DNA of 64,000 bases from Palsa-295 sp963785585 (GCA_963785585.1 CAWAVW010000004.1:434001-498000); one strand, 5' to 3'. Counted from the first letter of the stretch, positions 52,404 through 62,028 are shown. Numbers and translations are program-made. The notes: a model not told the origin generated them from the letters alone.

Positions 52404-52847
52404 ATGCCGCCTCGCAAAACAAAACCCAATCGTCGCGGGAACGTCGCCGGAAAATCGGCGTCGAAGAAACGCAGTTCCACGGGCCGTCCGATTCCCATTT
52501 CACCCGCGCCGCCCGCTTTCGATGCCGTCCGCCGGATCGCGCACACGCTCGACGGAGTCGAAGACGGCACCTCGTACGGCACCGCCGCTCTCAAAGTCCG
52601 CGGCGAGCTTTTCATCCGCCTGCGCGAAGACGACGACACGCTCGTGCTTCGTTGCCCGATTGAACAGCGCGACGCGCTAATCGCCGAAGATCCCGATACT
52701 TTCTTCCTCACCGATCATTACGTGAACTACCCCTGGGTTCTCGCGCGCATGTCGTCGATCAATCCCGCCCACCTTCGCGACATCGTCATCATGGCCTATC
52801 GCAACGCAACGACCGGCAGACGGAGTTCCACGAAACGAAAAGAATGA
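52404..52847 (+). CDS. MmcQ/YjbR-family protein
   Basis: A 147-residue protein. A basic N-terminus (PRKTKPNRRGNVAGKSASKKRSS) precedes the compact MmcQ/YjbR fold (about 38-135): DGVEDGTSYGTAALKVRGELFIRLREDDDTLVLRC, TFFLTDHYVNYPWVLARMSSI. YjbR-like domains are cytoplasmic with proposed DNA binding. It lies 34 bp after thiolase and its stop overlaps the beginning of the next frame. Confidence 0.8.
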   Translation: MPPRKTKPNRRGNVAGKSASKKRSSTGRPIPISPAPPAFDAVRRIAHTLDGVEDGTSYGTAALKVRGELFIRLREDDDTLVLRCPIEQRDALIAEDPDTFFLTDHYVNYPWVLARMSSINPAHLRDIVIMAYRNATTGRRSSTKRKE

Positions 52848-52903
52848 ACCTGGCTGCCGTTCGACTTCCTTCCCGCGCGAGGTTCCTTTATCATTCTCAC
52901 ATC

Positions 52904-53764
52904 ATGGCACTCGAAAAAATCAACACCGTCGCCGTCCTCGGCGCGGGCACCATGGGCAATGGCATCGCCCACGTTTTCGCGCGCTCGGGATTGAACGTAA
53001 TTCTCCGCGACATCGCGCAACCTCAACTCGACCGCGCCATCGAAACCATCTCCAAAAATCTCGACCGCGAAGTGAAGAAGGGCAAACTCGCCGAAGCAGA
53101 CAAGCCCGCCACGATTGCGCGAATCAAACCTGTCACCGATCTCGCCGCGCTTGCCGCCGCCGATTTCGCCGTCGAAGCTGTCCCCGAAATGCGCGACTTG
53201 AAAATCCGTCTGCTCAAAGAGGCCGACGCAGTCTTGAAACCCGGCGTCATCCTTGCCAGCAACACCTCTTCGATCTCGATCACCGAACTTGCCGCCCAAA
53301 CCAGCCGCCCCGAACAGTTCGTTGGCATGCACTTCATGAATCCAGTTCCGGTGATGCAGCTTGTGGAGGTGATTCGCGGCCTCGCCACCTCGGACGACAC
53401 CTTCAACACCACGCTCGCGCTGTGCGAAAAACTCGAAAAGAAGCCGGTCGCCGTCAACGACGCGCCGGGTTTCGTTTCCAATCGCGTGCTGATGCCGCTC
53501 ATTAACGAAGCCGCCTTCGCCGTCATGGAAGGCGTCGCCACGCCCGAAGCCGTCGATGCCGTCATGAAGATGGGCATGAATCACCCGATGGGCCCTCTGG
53601 AACTTGCCGACTTCATCGGTCTCGACGTCTGCGTCAACATCCTCGAAGTCCTGCAGTCCGGTTTCGGCGATCCGAAATACCGTGCCTGTCCGTTGCTTCG
53701 CAAATACGTGGCCGCCGGATGGCTGGGCCGCAAATCCGGGCGAGGGTTCTACAAGTATGGATAG
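52904..53764 (+). CDS. 3-hydroxybutyryl-CoA dehydrogenase
   Basis: A 286-residue NAD-dependent dehydrogenase that interconverts 3-hydroxybutyryl-CoA and acetoacetyl-CoA. The Rossmann loop is VAVLGAGTMGNGIAHVFA. SNTSSISITELA, FVGMHFMNPVPVMQLVEVI (the HFxNP motif with catalytic His), and NDAPGFVSNRVLMPLINEA are typical. I chose ATG 52904 (MALEKINTVAVLG); the frame extends to 52844 overlapping the MmcQ gene. It probably acts with the thiolase two genes upstream. Confidence 0.92.
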   Translation: MALEKINTVAVLGAGTMGNGIAHVFARSGLNVILRDIAQPQLDRAIETISKNLDREVKKGKLAEADKPATIARIKPVTDLAALAAADFAVEAVPEMRDLKIRLLKEADAVLKPGVILASNTSSISITELAAQTSRPEQFVGMHFMNPVPVMQLVEVIRGLATSDDTFNTTLALCEKLEKKPVAVNDAPGFVSNRVLMPLINEAAFAVMEGVATPEAVDAVMKMGMNHPMGPLELADFIGLDVCVNILEVLQSGFGDPKYRACPLLRKYVAAGWLGRKSGRGFYKYG

Positions 53765-53808
53765 GGGCAGGGTGCCGTCCCCGTCACGGTGCCAAAAATT
53801 TGTAAAAA

Positions 53809-53843
53809 AGGACTTTCGCCTTATCTTCGCCTATGCTATTCTC
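53809..53843 (+). promoter_or_regulatory. recA promoter with a TTCGC-N6-TTCGC direct repeat (candidate LexA site)
   Basis: AGGACT (53809-53814), a 17-bp spacer, and TATGCT (53832-53837). The spacer holds TTCGC at 53815-53819 and 53826-53830. The block from 53811 to 53838 matches the lexA upstream block at nearly all positions, including the spacing, so both are likely under one regulator, most simply LexA. Confidence 0.6.
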
Positions 53844-53933
53844 CCCCTAGAAATGGCGGGCAGTAAGGCGCGGTGGTACACTTTGGCGACCCCATCCCCA
53901 GCTAAATCGCAACATCCCTTTTGAGGTGGCACG

Positions 53934-55064
53934 ATGAACGACGAGAAATCAAAGAACCTGGACCTCGCGATATCCCAGATTGAAAAGCAGTACGGTAAGG
54001 GCTCCATCATGCGTTTGGGCAATAAAGACGTCCTTGTCCCCGTGAATGTGATCCCCACCGGCTCCATCTCCATCGACGCAGCGCTGGGCGTTGGCGGTTT
54101 CCCCCGTGGTCGCGTGATTGAAGTGTACGGCCCGGAATCCGGCGGTAAGACGACGCTCACCCTGCATGTCATCGCAGAGGCCCAAAAGCTGGGCGGCCAG
54201 GCGGCCTTCATCGACGCCGAACACGCCCTCGATCCCGTCTATGCCCGCAAGCTCGGCGTGGATGTGGACAATCTTCTCGTCTCGCAGCCCGACAACGGCG
54301 AACAGGCTCTCGAAATCGCCGAAGCTTTGATCCGCTCGAACTCGGTGGATATCATCGTCGTGGACTCGGTAGCCGCTCTCGTCCCCCGCGCAGAACTCGA
54401 AGGCGACATGGGCGACGCGCAGATGGGTTTGCAGGCTCGTTTGATGTCGCAAGCGCTGCGCAAGCTCACCGGCATCGTCTCGAAATCGAAGACCTGCCTG
54501 ATCTTCATCAACCAGATCCGCGAAAAGATCGGCGTGATGTTCGGCAATCCGGAAACCACCACCGGCGGCCGAGCGCTCAAATTTTACGCTTCGGTCCGCA
54601 TCGACATTCGCCGCATTCAATCCATTAAAGAGGGCGACCGCGTGATCGGTTCCCGCACACGTGCCAAAGTGGTGAAGAACAAAGTCGCCGCGCCGTTCCG
54701 CGAGGCCGAGTTCGACATCATCTACGGCGAAGGCGTCTCCCGCGAGGGCGACCTGATCGACACCGGCGTCACGGCTGGTTTGCTCGAAAAGTCCGGCACC
54801 TGGATTTCCTACAAGGCCGACCGCCTGGGACAGGGCCGCGACAACGCCCGCGTTTTCCTGAAAGAAAATCAGGACATCCGCCACAAGCTCGAGCAGGAAA
54901 TGCGCAAACATCTCGGCCTGCCGAATACGCACGTTTCAGCGGAAAACGGCAAACCTCACGCCGAAGCGGCCAAGCCGAACGGCGATGCTCACAAGGTCGC
55001 TCCCGAACTGGCCAAGAACGCAGCGAAAGCTGCGGCTGCCGGCACTTCGCGGTCCAGCCGCTAA
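53934..55064 (+). CDS. recA: Recombinase RecA
   Basis: A 376-residue RecA that pairs homologous DNA and activates LexA self-cleavage. Walker A is GPESGGKTTLTLH (about 65-77), AEHALDPVYARKLGVD follows, loop L1 is VPRAELEGDMGDAQMGLQARLMSQALRK, and L2 includes FINQIREKIGVMFGNPETTTGG. The C-terminal tail is unusually rich in Ala, Lys and Asn (ENGKPHAEAAKPNGDAHKVA). A ribosome site GAGGTGGC is near. A hairpin terminator follows. Confidence 0.97.
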   Translation: MNDEKSKNLDLAISQIEKQYGKGSIMRLGNKDVLVPVNVIPTGSISIDAALGVGGFPRGRVIEVYGPESGGKTTLTLHVIAEAQKLGGQAAFIDAEHALDPVYARKLGVDVDNLLVSQPDNGEQALEIAEALIRSNSVDIIVVDSVAALVPRAELEGDMGDAQMGLQARLMSQALRKLTGIVSKSKTCLIFINQIREKIGVMFGNPETTTGGRALKFYASVRIDIRRIQSIKEGDRVIGSRTRAKVVKNKVAAPFREAEFDIIYGEGVSREGDLIDTGVTAGLLEKSGTWISYKADRLGQGRDNARVFLKENQDIRHKLEQEMRKHLGLPNTHVSAENGKPHAEAAKPNGDAHKVAPELAKNAAKAAAAGTSRSSR

Positions 55065-55087
55065 CCCATCAACAATTCACAAGAACG

Positions 55088-55124
55088 ACGGGCGGCGTCT
55101 GCCAATGCGGATGCCGCCCGTTTT
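55088..55124 (+). terminator. recA terminator
   Basis: ACGGGCGGC (55088-55096) pairs with GCCGCCCGT (55113-55121), followed by TTTT (55121-55124). It begins 24 bp after the recA stop. Confidence 0.8.
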
Positions 55125-55274
55125 CATTTCTCAATCCGCTCGCATTCCAACTGTCCCTCAGTACAGGCATGTCAGTTCAGAAATCCGGCTTCGTTTCCCA
55201 TTGCGCTTCGTTGTAAGAATTCCTTACACTAAATCTCCAGCGCCACTATTTTGCACAAGGGCCCGTAAAGCTAG

Positions 55275-56378
55275 ATGCAACGCCACCCAGCCTTCATGTC
55301 AGCCGTGTCGGTACTGTCTTTGTTCCTGGCAGGAGCGTTCAGCTTCGCGTCGGCTGCCGCGCGTCCCACGCCGGCAACAAAATCCAGCACGAAACATCAC
55401 AAACGCGGGCCGGTCGATAAAGCCGTCGATCCAACCAAGGGAGACGACGCCGAATTCGACGATCCAGTCATTCGCCAGCTGGCTGTGGACGCGCTCGGCC
55501 ACTCGAACGGCTCCGTGCTCGCCATGGACCCTTCGACGGGGCGAATCCTCACGATCGTCAACCAGAAAATGGCTTTCTCGTCCGGGTTTGAGCCTTGCTC
55601 CACCATCAAGCCCGTCATCGCGCTCGCCGGATTGCAGGAAGGCGTCATCACCCGCGACACCATGGTGAAGATCGGCCGCCGCCGCTACATGGACCTGACC
55701 GAAGCCATGGCCCATTCGAACAACGCCTACTTCGAAGAGGTCGGTTCGCAACTTGGTTTTTCGCGCGTGCACACTTACGCTACCGAGGTCGGCCTCGGCC
55801 AGCGCGCCGGTTACAACATCGCGGAAGAGCAGCCCGGTTTTCTGCCGCCTTCGCCTCCGGCATACGGCGGTGTGAAGCGCATGTCCAGCTTCGGAGAGGG
55901 AATTCGGCTGACGCCCCTGCAACTCGCGTCCCTGGTTTCGACACTTGCGAACGGCGGCACCCAATATTATTTGCAGTACCCGCGCAGCGAAGAAGCGCGC
56001 GCCTCGTTCGTGCCGCGCGTGAAACAACAGCTCGATATCGCTCCGTTGCTTCCCGATCTGCGCGAAGGCATGCTCGCCGCGGTGATGTACGGCACGGCCA
56101 AGCGCAGCTACGATCCGGATGGCGAACAGTCGCTCGGCAAGACCGGAACGTGCAACGATGAATCGCTGGGCGGACGCCTCGGCTGGTTTGTTTCCTATGC
56201 CGATCAGGCTCATCCGAAAATCGTGCTGGTGATCCTGATTCGTGGCGGCAGCCGCTCGATCAGCGGGCCGCGCGCTTCGGAAATCGCCGGACACATCTAT
56301 CACGGCCTCCGCCAGAAAAACTATTTCGCGGAAAACGCCCAACACGCGCAGTCCACCCCCGCTGGCGCTTCGCAGTAA
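55275..56378 (+). CDS. Penicillin-binding-protein transpeptidase, small form
   Basis: A 367-residue protein with an N-terminal signal or anchor (VSVLSLFLAGAFSFASAAA). The transpeptidase motifs are in order: SxxK as STIK in PCSTIKPVIALAG, SxN as SNN in MAHSNNAYFEEVG, and KTG in SLGKTGTCNDES. GLGQRAG, EGIRLTPLQLASLVSTLANGG are typical of class B PBPs. It lacks the usual N-terminal dimerisation domain, so it is near half the normal length. It may act in peptidoglycan cross-linking or as a penicillin sensor. The M23 gene lies 190 bp downstream. Confidence 0.87.
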   Translation: MQRHPAFMSAVSVLSLFLAGAFSFASAAARPTPATKSSTKHHKRGPVDKAVDPTKGDDAEFDDPVIRQLAVDALGHSNGSVLAMDPSTGRILTIVNQKMAFSSGFEPCSTIKPVIALAGLQEGVITRDTMVKIGRRRYMDLTEAMAHSNNAYFEEVGSQLGFSRVHTYATEVGLGQRAGYNIAEEQPGFLPPSPPAYGGVKRMSSFGEGIRLTPLQLASLVSTLANGGTQYYLQYPRSEEARASFVPRVKQQLDIAPLLPDLREGMLAAVMYGTAKRSYDPDGEQSLGKTGTCNDESLGGRLGWFVSYADQAHPKIVLVILIRGGSRSISGPRASEIAGHIYHGLRQKNYFAENAQHAQSTPAGASQ

Positions 56379-56526
56379 TTTTCAATCCGGAATTTTCCCC
56401 GCGCAGCTTTGCCTTATCCGCAACTTCTCATTTGTCGCTTAGCGATCCATATCTTCGAATTCCGCGCTCACCGGAATCTCGTCACAGCCGTTTACTCGCT
56501 CGTGGCTCCAAACGCCTTTTTCGCTT

Positions 56527-56550
56527 TTCGATAATCCTTCGCCTGCGCTA
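56527..56550 (+). promoter_or_regulatory. TTCGA-N6-TTCGC element upstream of the M23 peptidase gene
   Basis: TTCGA (56527-56531), 6 bp, and TTCGC (56538-56542), then C and TGCGCT in the -10 position. The 19 bases from 56537 match the recA upstream block at 17 positions. No clear -35 is present (TCGCTT). It is a weaker third copy of the recA/lexA element. Confidence 0.4.
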
Positions 56551-56568
56551 TTCTCACAACTCACTCGA

Positions 56569-57897
56569 ATGGACGAAGCATCCAAATCCGGAACCAAGTC
56601 CAAAGTATTGGGCATCGCGCTCTGGTCGGTTTTTCTCGCGCTGGGAATGGCCGCGGTCGCGTATTCCTATCATCTCCGTTACTCCGCCGAGCGCGACATC
56701 GTTTCGCAATCCGCTTCCGCGCAGGAAGATGCCCGCCGCATCCAACAGCAAGTCACGGTATTCACCGACAAAATCGTTCCCGCCGGCCATCCGTTCAATG
56801 CGCTGCTCCAGAGCCTGGGCCTCGCTCCCGACCTTTCGGCGCGCGTCGCTTCTTCAGCGCAATCCGTGTTTGATCTTCGCCATCTCCGCGCCGGAAACCA
56901 TCTCTCGATTGGCCGTTCGGTGATGGGCGAGCTTCGCGAAGTGCGTTACCGCATCGATGCCGACCGCTATCTGCACATCGCGCCGCAAGGTTCCGACTTT
57001 CACGCCGACATTCAAACAATCCCTTCCGAGACGGTCACAAAAGGTGTGGTCGGCGAAGTGCACGGTTCGCTGTTCAATGCGGTCATCGACGCCGGAGAAA
57101 AACCGGAACTCGCCATGCGCCTCGCCGATATTTTCGGCTGGGATTTGGACTTCTACACCGACCCGCGGCCGGGCGATACCTTCCGCGTGGTGGTCGAAAA
57201 GAAGATGCTGTCAAACGGGGAAATGTCGTCGTATGGCCGCATCCTGATGGCGGAGTACAACAACGGCTCGCATCCCTATCGCGCCGTGCTGTTCCACGAT
57301 CCCACCGGCGCGCCGGCGTATTACACGCCCGATGGAAAATCGATGAAGAAAGCTTTCCTGCATTCGCCGCTGAAATTTCAGGCCGTCATCACTTCGCATT
57401 TCAGCAACAGCCGCTTCCATCCCATCCTGAAGGAGTATCGCCCCCATCTCGGCATCGACTACGCTGCTCCCACGGGAACTCCGGTGCAGACGATCGGCGA
57501 CGGCCGCGTGATTTTCGCCGGACCGAAGGGCGGCGCCGGAAACCTGATCGAAATTCAGCACACCAATGGCTACACCACTTACTACATGCACCTTTCGCGG
57601 ATTCTGGTGCACGCCGGCCAGCACGTCGAGCAGGGCGAGCGCATCGGACTTGTCGGTATGACCGGCCTCGCCACCGGCCCGCATCTCGATTTCCGCATTC
57701 AGCGCGGCAGGGATTTCGTAAACTTCGAGCGCCTGCCCCTGCCGCCCTCCGACCCCATCAGCAAGCGCGACATGCCCGCTTTCGTCGCGCTCCGCGACGC
57801 CGCCCAAGCCCAGATGCCGTCGCTGACAGCGCTCGCCAACTCCGTCGCTAAGAATTCTGCGCTTTCGCCCTCACAGCAGGCACCCGCGAATCCGTAG
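56569..57897 (+). CDS. M23-family (LytM) metallopeptidase
   Basis: A 442-residue protein. One N-terminal helix (about 14-36, LGIALWSVFLALGMAAVAYS) anchors it. The middle (about 60-200) resembles LysM-like or Csd3-like regulatory regions. The peptidase domain (about 285-405) has the zinc ligands HLGIDYAAP (H and D) and the HxH pair in GPHLDF, with YYMHLSRI. It cuts peptidoglycan cross-links, or acts as an activator of amidases in division. A recA-like upstream element is noted. No close neighbour on the same strand. Confidence 0.9.
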   Translation: MDEASKSGTKSKVLGIALWSVFLALGMAAVAYSYHLRYSAERDIVSQSASAQEDARRIQQQVTVFTDKIVPAGHPFNALLQSLGLAPDLSARVASSAQSVFDLRHLRAGNHLSIGRSVMGELREVRYRIDADRYLHIAPQGSDFHADIQTIPSETVTKGVVGEVHGSLFNAVIDAGEKPELAMRLADIFGWDLDFYTDPRPGDTFRVVVEKKMLSNGEMSSYGRILMAEYNNGSHPYRAVLFHDPTGAPAYYTPDGKSMKKAFLHSPLKFQAVITSHFSNSRFHPILKEYRPHLGIDYAAPTGTPVQTIGDGRVIFAGPKGGAGNLIEIQHTNGYTTYYMHLSRILVHAGQHVEQGERIGLVGMTGLATGPHLDFRIQRGRDFVNFERLPLPPSDPISKRDMPAFVALRDAAQAQMPSLTALANSVAKNSALSPSQQAPANP

Positions 57898-58076
57898 CGC
57901 GTCGGCACTCAATTGCAAGCGCGCGAACTTTGCGAATCCATCTAATTTCTATTGGAAAATTAGTGTCTTCAATCGGAGCCAGTTTTGGGCGAACGAGTGT
58001 TTTAAGGTGAACGTCGTAGGCACGATGTTCTTGAGATTCGGATTAACGCGGGGCCCGCGAGCCGAGCTCGGAGCGC

Positions 58077-59111
58077 TTATGCTCTCACTTCCCAGGTGTC
58101 GCCGGCACGCAGCAGCTTCGCCAGATCGCCTTTGCCGCGCTTGGCTTGCACGTCGCGAATCTGCTGATTGATCAGGTCTTCGTAGCGGGGAACTCCGCTC
58201 ACCGCGCGCAGCAATCCGATCGGAGTCGGAAATCCTGCCATCGTATCCATTTGCGAAAGCGCAAACGCATACAGCGGGCTTGGATCGTTTTCGTTGTGGA
58301 CCAGCAGGTCGCTCTCGGTGATTCCGTTGCCGAGCGTCACCACTTCCAGCGTCAAGCCGACCATGCGGATACCTTTGTCGCGATTCTTGCCGAAAATCAG
58401 CGGCTTGCCGTGGACCAGCTCCAGCACGCTGTCGTGCCGGGTTTCTTTCTCGGTCAACGTTTCCCACGCGCCATCGTTGAAGATGTTGCAGTTCTGCAAG
58501 ATTTCCACGTACGCCGAACCCTTGTGCGCCGCCGCTTTTTTCAGCGTCTCGCGAAGGTGCGCCTGGAACACGTCCACGGACCGCGCCACAAACGTCGCTT
58601 CCGAACCCAGCGCCACCGATAGCGGATGAAACGGCCGGTCGAGCGACCCATACGGAGTGGACTTTGCCTTCTTCCCAATTTCCGACGTCGGCGAATACTG
58701 ACCTTTCGTCAGCCCATAAATTTTATTGTTGAACATCAATACTTTCAGGCCAACGTTTCGCCGCAGCATGTGGATGGTGTGATTGCCGCCAATCGAAAGC
58801 GAATCGCCGTCGCCCGTCGCCACCCATACGTCCAGATCCGGACGGACCAGTTTCACGCCCGTTGCAATCGCCGGCGCGCGGCCGTGAATGGTGTGAAATC
58901 CAAACGTATTCATGTAGTACGGAAAGCGGCTCGAACATCCAATGCCCGAAATGAACACAAAGTTTTCGCGTTTCACTCCCAGCTCGGCAAACACCATCTG
59001 CACGGCCGAAAGAATCGCGTAGTCGCCGCAACCCGGGCACCAGCGGATTTCCTGGTCGGTCTGAAAGTCCTTCTTCTTGTAAATCGGAAGCGTTTCGGTT
59101 GCCAATTCCAT
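58077..59111 (-). CDS. korB: 2-oxoacid:ferredoxin oxidoreductase beta subunit
   Basis: A 344-residue subunit that binds thiamine diphosphate and iron-sulfur. WCPGCGDYAILSAVQM carries cluster cysteines; GIGCSSRFPYYMNTFGFHTIHGRAPA and VATGDGDSLSIGGNHTIHMLRRN are the ThDP motifs. It converts 2-oxoglutarate (or a similar acid) to the CoA thioester with ferredoxin. It follows korA by 51 bp. The size suits KorB. Substrate is inferred from the fused alpha-gamma partner. Confidence 0.92.
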   Translation of the reverse strand: MELATETLPIYKKKDFQTDQEIRWCPGCGDYAILSAVQMVFAELGVKRENFVFISGIGCSSRFPYYMNTFGFHTIHGRAPAIATGVKLVRPDLDVWVATGDGDSLSIGGNHTIHMLRRNVGLKVLMFNNKIYGLTKGQYSPTSEIGKKAKSTPYGSLDRPFHPLSVALGSEATFVARSVDVFQAHLRETLKKAAAHKGSAYVEILQNCNIFNDGAWETLTEKETRHDSVLELVHGKPLIFGKNRDKGIRMVGLTLEVVTLGNGITESDLLVHNENDPSPLYAFALSQMDTMAGFPTPIGLLRAVSGVPRYEDLINQQIRDVQAKRGKGDLAKLLRAGDTWEVRA

Positions 59112-59162
59112 CTCCTCAAAGTTTACGGCGCAGCGAAGGCACGAAACTGCGCGCCACGAATT

Positions 59163-61022
59163 CTAGAGAACGCCGAGCATTTCCTCGATCTTGAATTCGA
59201 TCTCGGACTGCTTAAACGGCTTGCCCTGAATTTTTCCGTAGCTCACCGCGTCCACCAGAAACTTCGCGCGCAATATCATCACGAGCTGCCCCATATTCAT
59301 TTCCGGGACCAGCACTTTCTTGTAACGCTTCAGCACTTCGCCGAGGTTGCGCGGAAACGGATTCAAGTGCCGCAAATGCACGTGTCCGATCTTGCGGCCC
59401 TTGGCGCGTTGTTCTTTCATCGCCGCGGTAATCGGTCCGCGCGTTGAACCCCATCCCACGATCAACAAATCGCCGGACGCATCGCCTTCGGGAACGATAT
59501 CGGGAATATCCTTCGCGATCCGTTGCACTTTCTCCGCGCGCGTGCGCACCATGTGCTCGTGGTTCAGCGGCTCGTAATTGATGTTGCCGGTCACGTCCTG
59601 CTTCTCGATGCCGCCCACGCGATGCTCAAGTCCCGGCGTTCCGGGAATCGCCCAGGGCCGAGCCAGCGTGTCGGGATTTCGCTTGTACGGCTGGAAATTC
59701 TCAGGATTCGTTTCGTATTTCACCGGAATCGCCGGAAGATCGGCCATCGAAGGAATTTTCCACGGCTCCGCGCCATTCGCGAGATATCCGTCGGAAAGCA
59801 CGATCACCGGGACCATGTACTTGATCGCGATGCGGCTCGCCTCCAGCGCAATCCAAAAACAATCGCCCGGCGTTGAAGGAGCCAGCACCGGAATCGGCGC
59901 TTCGGAATTTCGTCCGAAGAGCGCCTGCAGCAGATCGGCCTGCTCGGTTTTCGTGGGCAATCCCGTCGAAGGGCCGCCACGCTGAATGTCGCAGACCACC
60001 AGCGGCAGCTCGACCGCCACCGCAAGGCCCAGCGCTTCGGTCTTCAGCGCCATGCCCGGGCCCGAAGTGGTCGTAATTCCGAGCGCGCCGGCGTACGCCG
60101 CGCCGATCGCCGACGTCACCGCCGCAATTTCATCCTCGGCTTGAAACGTCATTACGCCAAAATCTTTGTACGTCGAAAGCTCGTGCAAAATGTCCGACGC
60201 CGGAGTGATCGGATACGAACCCAAAAACAAAGTCACTCCCGCCTGCTGGGACGCCGCCACAAATCCCAGCGCCAGCGCTGCGTTTCCGCTGATGTTGCGG
60301 TACGTCCCCGGCGCCAACTTCGCCGGAGGAATTTCATAATTGATCTGAAACGCTTCGGTGGCTTCGCAATAGCTGTAGCCGGCCTTCATCGCCAGGGTGT
60401 TTGCTTCCACCAGCGTCGGCTTGTTCTTGAACTTGTCGTTCAGCCAGCGCAGCGTGCCGTCCATCGACCGGTTGTAGAGCCAGTAGCACATCCCGAGCGC
60501 GAAGAAATTCTTGCACCGGTCCATGCTCTTGGTGTCGAGTCCCAAATCCTTCAACGCCGCGCGCGTGAACTTCGTCAGCTCCACCTTAAACAGGCGGTAC
60601 CCGTCGAGCGAATGATTCTCCAGCGGATTTTCCGCCGCGTTCGCCTTCCGAAGATCCGTCTCAAGAAAGTGATCCACATTCACGATCAGGATTCCGTTCG
60701 GCTTCAGGTCCGCCAAATTCATCTTCAGCGCCGCCGGATTCATCGCGATCAATACGTCAACCGCATCGCCCGGCGTGTACACATCCTGCGAAGAAAAATG
60801 CACCTGAAATCCGCTCACGCCCGGCAGTGTTCCCGCAGGGGCGCGAATCTCGGCAGGGAAGTCCGGGAACGTGGCCAGATCATTCCCAAACAGCGCCGCC
60901 GTGTTGGTGAACTGGCTGCCGGTAATTTGCATGCCGTCGCCGGAGTCTCCGCAAAAGCGAATGACCGCGTTTTCGATCGTTTCGCGTTTGCGTGCCAGCG
61001 CTTCCGTGGTCATTGAAGACAT
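59163..61022 (-). CDS. korA: 2-oxoacid:acceptor oxidoreductase alpha subunit (gamma-alpha fusion)
   Basis: A 619-residue fused subunit. The gamma domain (about 15-205) has NAVIRFCGDSGDGMQITGSQFT and the later FSSQDVYTPGDAVDVLIAMNPAAL; the alpha domain (about 220-560) has LFLGSYPITPASDILHELS and GITTTSGPGMALKTEALGLAV, plus LVVCDIQRGGPSTGLPTKTEQADLLQALFGRN (landmarks). The fusion is as in aerobic KorA. It is the first gene of korAB. Two ATG codons are possible (61022 and 61013). In Acidobacteriota the pair probably serves the TCA cycle. Confidence 0.93.
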   Translation of the reverse strand: MSSMTTEALARKRETIENAVIRFCGDSGDGMQITGSQFTNTAALFGNDLATFPDFPAEIRAPAGTLPGVSGFQVHFSSQDVYTPGDAVDVLIAMNPAALKMNLADLKPNGILIVNVDHFLETDLRKANAAENPLENHSLDGYRLFKVELTKFTRAALKDLGLDTKSMDRCKNFFALGMCYWLYNRSMDGTLRWLNDKFKNKPTLVEANTLAMKAGYSYCEATEAFQINYEIPPAKLAPGTYRNISGNAALALGFVAASQQAGVTLFLGSYPITPASDILHELSTYKDFGVMTFQAEDEIAAVTSAIGAAYAGALGITTTSGPGMALKTEALGLAVAVELPLVVCDIQRGGPSTGLPTKTEQADLLQALFGRNSEAPIPVLAPSTPGDCFWIALEASRIAIKYMVPVIVLSDGYLANGAEPWKIPSMADLPAIPVKYETNPENFQPYKRNPDTLARPWAIPGTPGLEHRVGGIEKQDVTGNINYEPLNHEHMVRTRAEKVQRIAKDIPDIVPEGDASGDLLIVGWGSTRGPITAAMKEQRAKGRKIGHVHLRHLNPFPRNLGEVLKRYKKVLVPEMNMGQLVMILRAKFLVDAVSYGKIQGKPFKQSEIEFKIEEMLGVL

Positions 61023-61335
61023 TCTGTTTCCGTACCTCGGCTCTGGATTCGATTTTGAAGCTTACTGCTTAAGATGCGGCGGATGATTCGCCCGATGCGG
61101 CGTGCCGTAAAATACGGAACCGCGTGCTCCCGCCCCGCGTCTCAATATCCGGCCTCGCTCGCGTCGTTGCGAAACTTGCGGGGAGGGCAATTCGGTCCGG
61201 CGGTGGTCGCCGCGCTCAATCGGACCCCATCACTGCGTTTTATTAAAACTCTGCATCGTCGAGCCTAGGCTAGCACACTGCAGGCAATTTTGCGCGAAAC
61301 CAGGGCCTCCTGTTTCGTGTTCAACCGATAGAAAA
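61023..61335. other. Gap between korA and the VTT-domain gene
   Basis: This 313-bp divergent gap holds the promoters of korAB (minus) and the VTT gene (plus). No gene or RNA is seen, and the small open frames have no protein-like features. Confidence 0.5.
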
Positions 61336-62028
61336 ATGAAATGGGACTTCCACACTTTGCTGATGCAGGCCGCGCAAGCGGCGAAGTCCGCGCAAAGCGC
61401 GAAGTCCGCGAAACCGCTCACCACCGCCCGCGTCGTCCGCCGCTGGTTCTTTCATCTGGGCGGCCCCGGGTTGATCCTGCTCGGCCTGATCGATAGCTCG
61501 GTCATCCCCATACCCGGCAGCCTCGACGCCATGACCATCATTCTCGCCGCGCACGAAAAGACTCTGTGGATCTACTACGCCGCGATGGCCACGATCGGCT
61601 CGGTGCTCGGCGCCTACTTTACGTACCGAATCTCCCGAAAGCAGGGAGAGAAAGCGCTGCAGGCCAAGCTCTCTCGCCGCAACATGAAAAAAGTCACCGA
61701 AATTTTCGAGCGTTGGGGATTCTTCTCCATCGCCCTGCCCGCGCTGCTTCCTCCGCCCATGCCCATGGTTCCCTTCGTGATTGCCGCCGGAGCCATGCAG
61801 TATTCCCTGAAAAAGTTCCTGCTCGCGATGACGCTCGGCCGCGCCGTCCGCTACGCCATCCTCGCCTATCTTGGCGCGGTGTACGGACGCAAAATCTTCG
61901 CCGTGGTTCTCGCTCATGGTTGGACGGCGCTCTATGTCCTCATCGGACTTGCCGCCGCCGGCGGAATCGCCTTTGGCATCTTCCGTTTCCGCCGCAAAAA
62001 GCCCGCATTCGCAGCCGGCCACGACTAG
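61336..62028 (+). CDS. VTT/DedA-family membrane protein
   Basis: A 230-residue membrane protein of the SNARE-associated/VTT (DedA, YqaA) type. The N-terminus is a soluble repeat-like stretch (AAQAAKSAQSAKSAK). The family core begins at LGGPGLILLGLIDSSVIPIPGSLDAM and continues IGSVLGAYFTYRISRKQGEKAL; the re-entrant LPALLPPPMPMVPFVIAAGAM with its Pro-rich loop follows; LGRAVRYAILAYLGAVYG and one more helix close it. Such proteins transport lipids or help membrane homeostasis. It is a single-gene unit. Confidence 0.87.
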   Translation: MKWDFHTLLMQAAQAAKSAQSAKSAKPLTTARVVRRWFFHLGGPGLILLGLIDSSVIPIPGSLDAMTIILAAHEKTLWIYYAAMATIGSVLGAYFTYRISRKQGEKALQAKLSRRNMKKVTEIFERWGFFSIALPALLPPPMPMVPFVIAAGAMQYSLKKFLLAMTLGRAVRYAILAYLGAVYGRKIFAVVLAHGWTALYVLIGLAAAGGIAFGIFRFRRKKPAFAAGHD

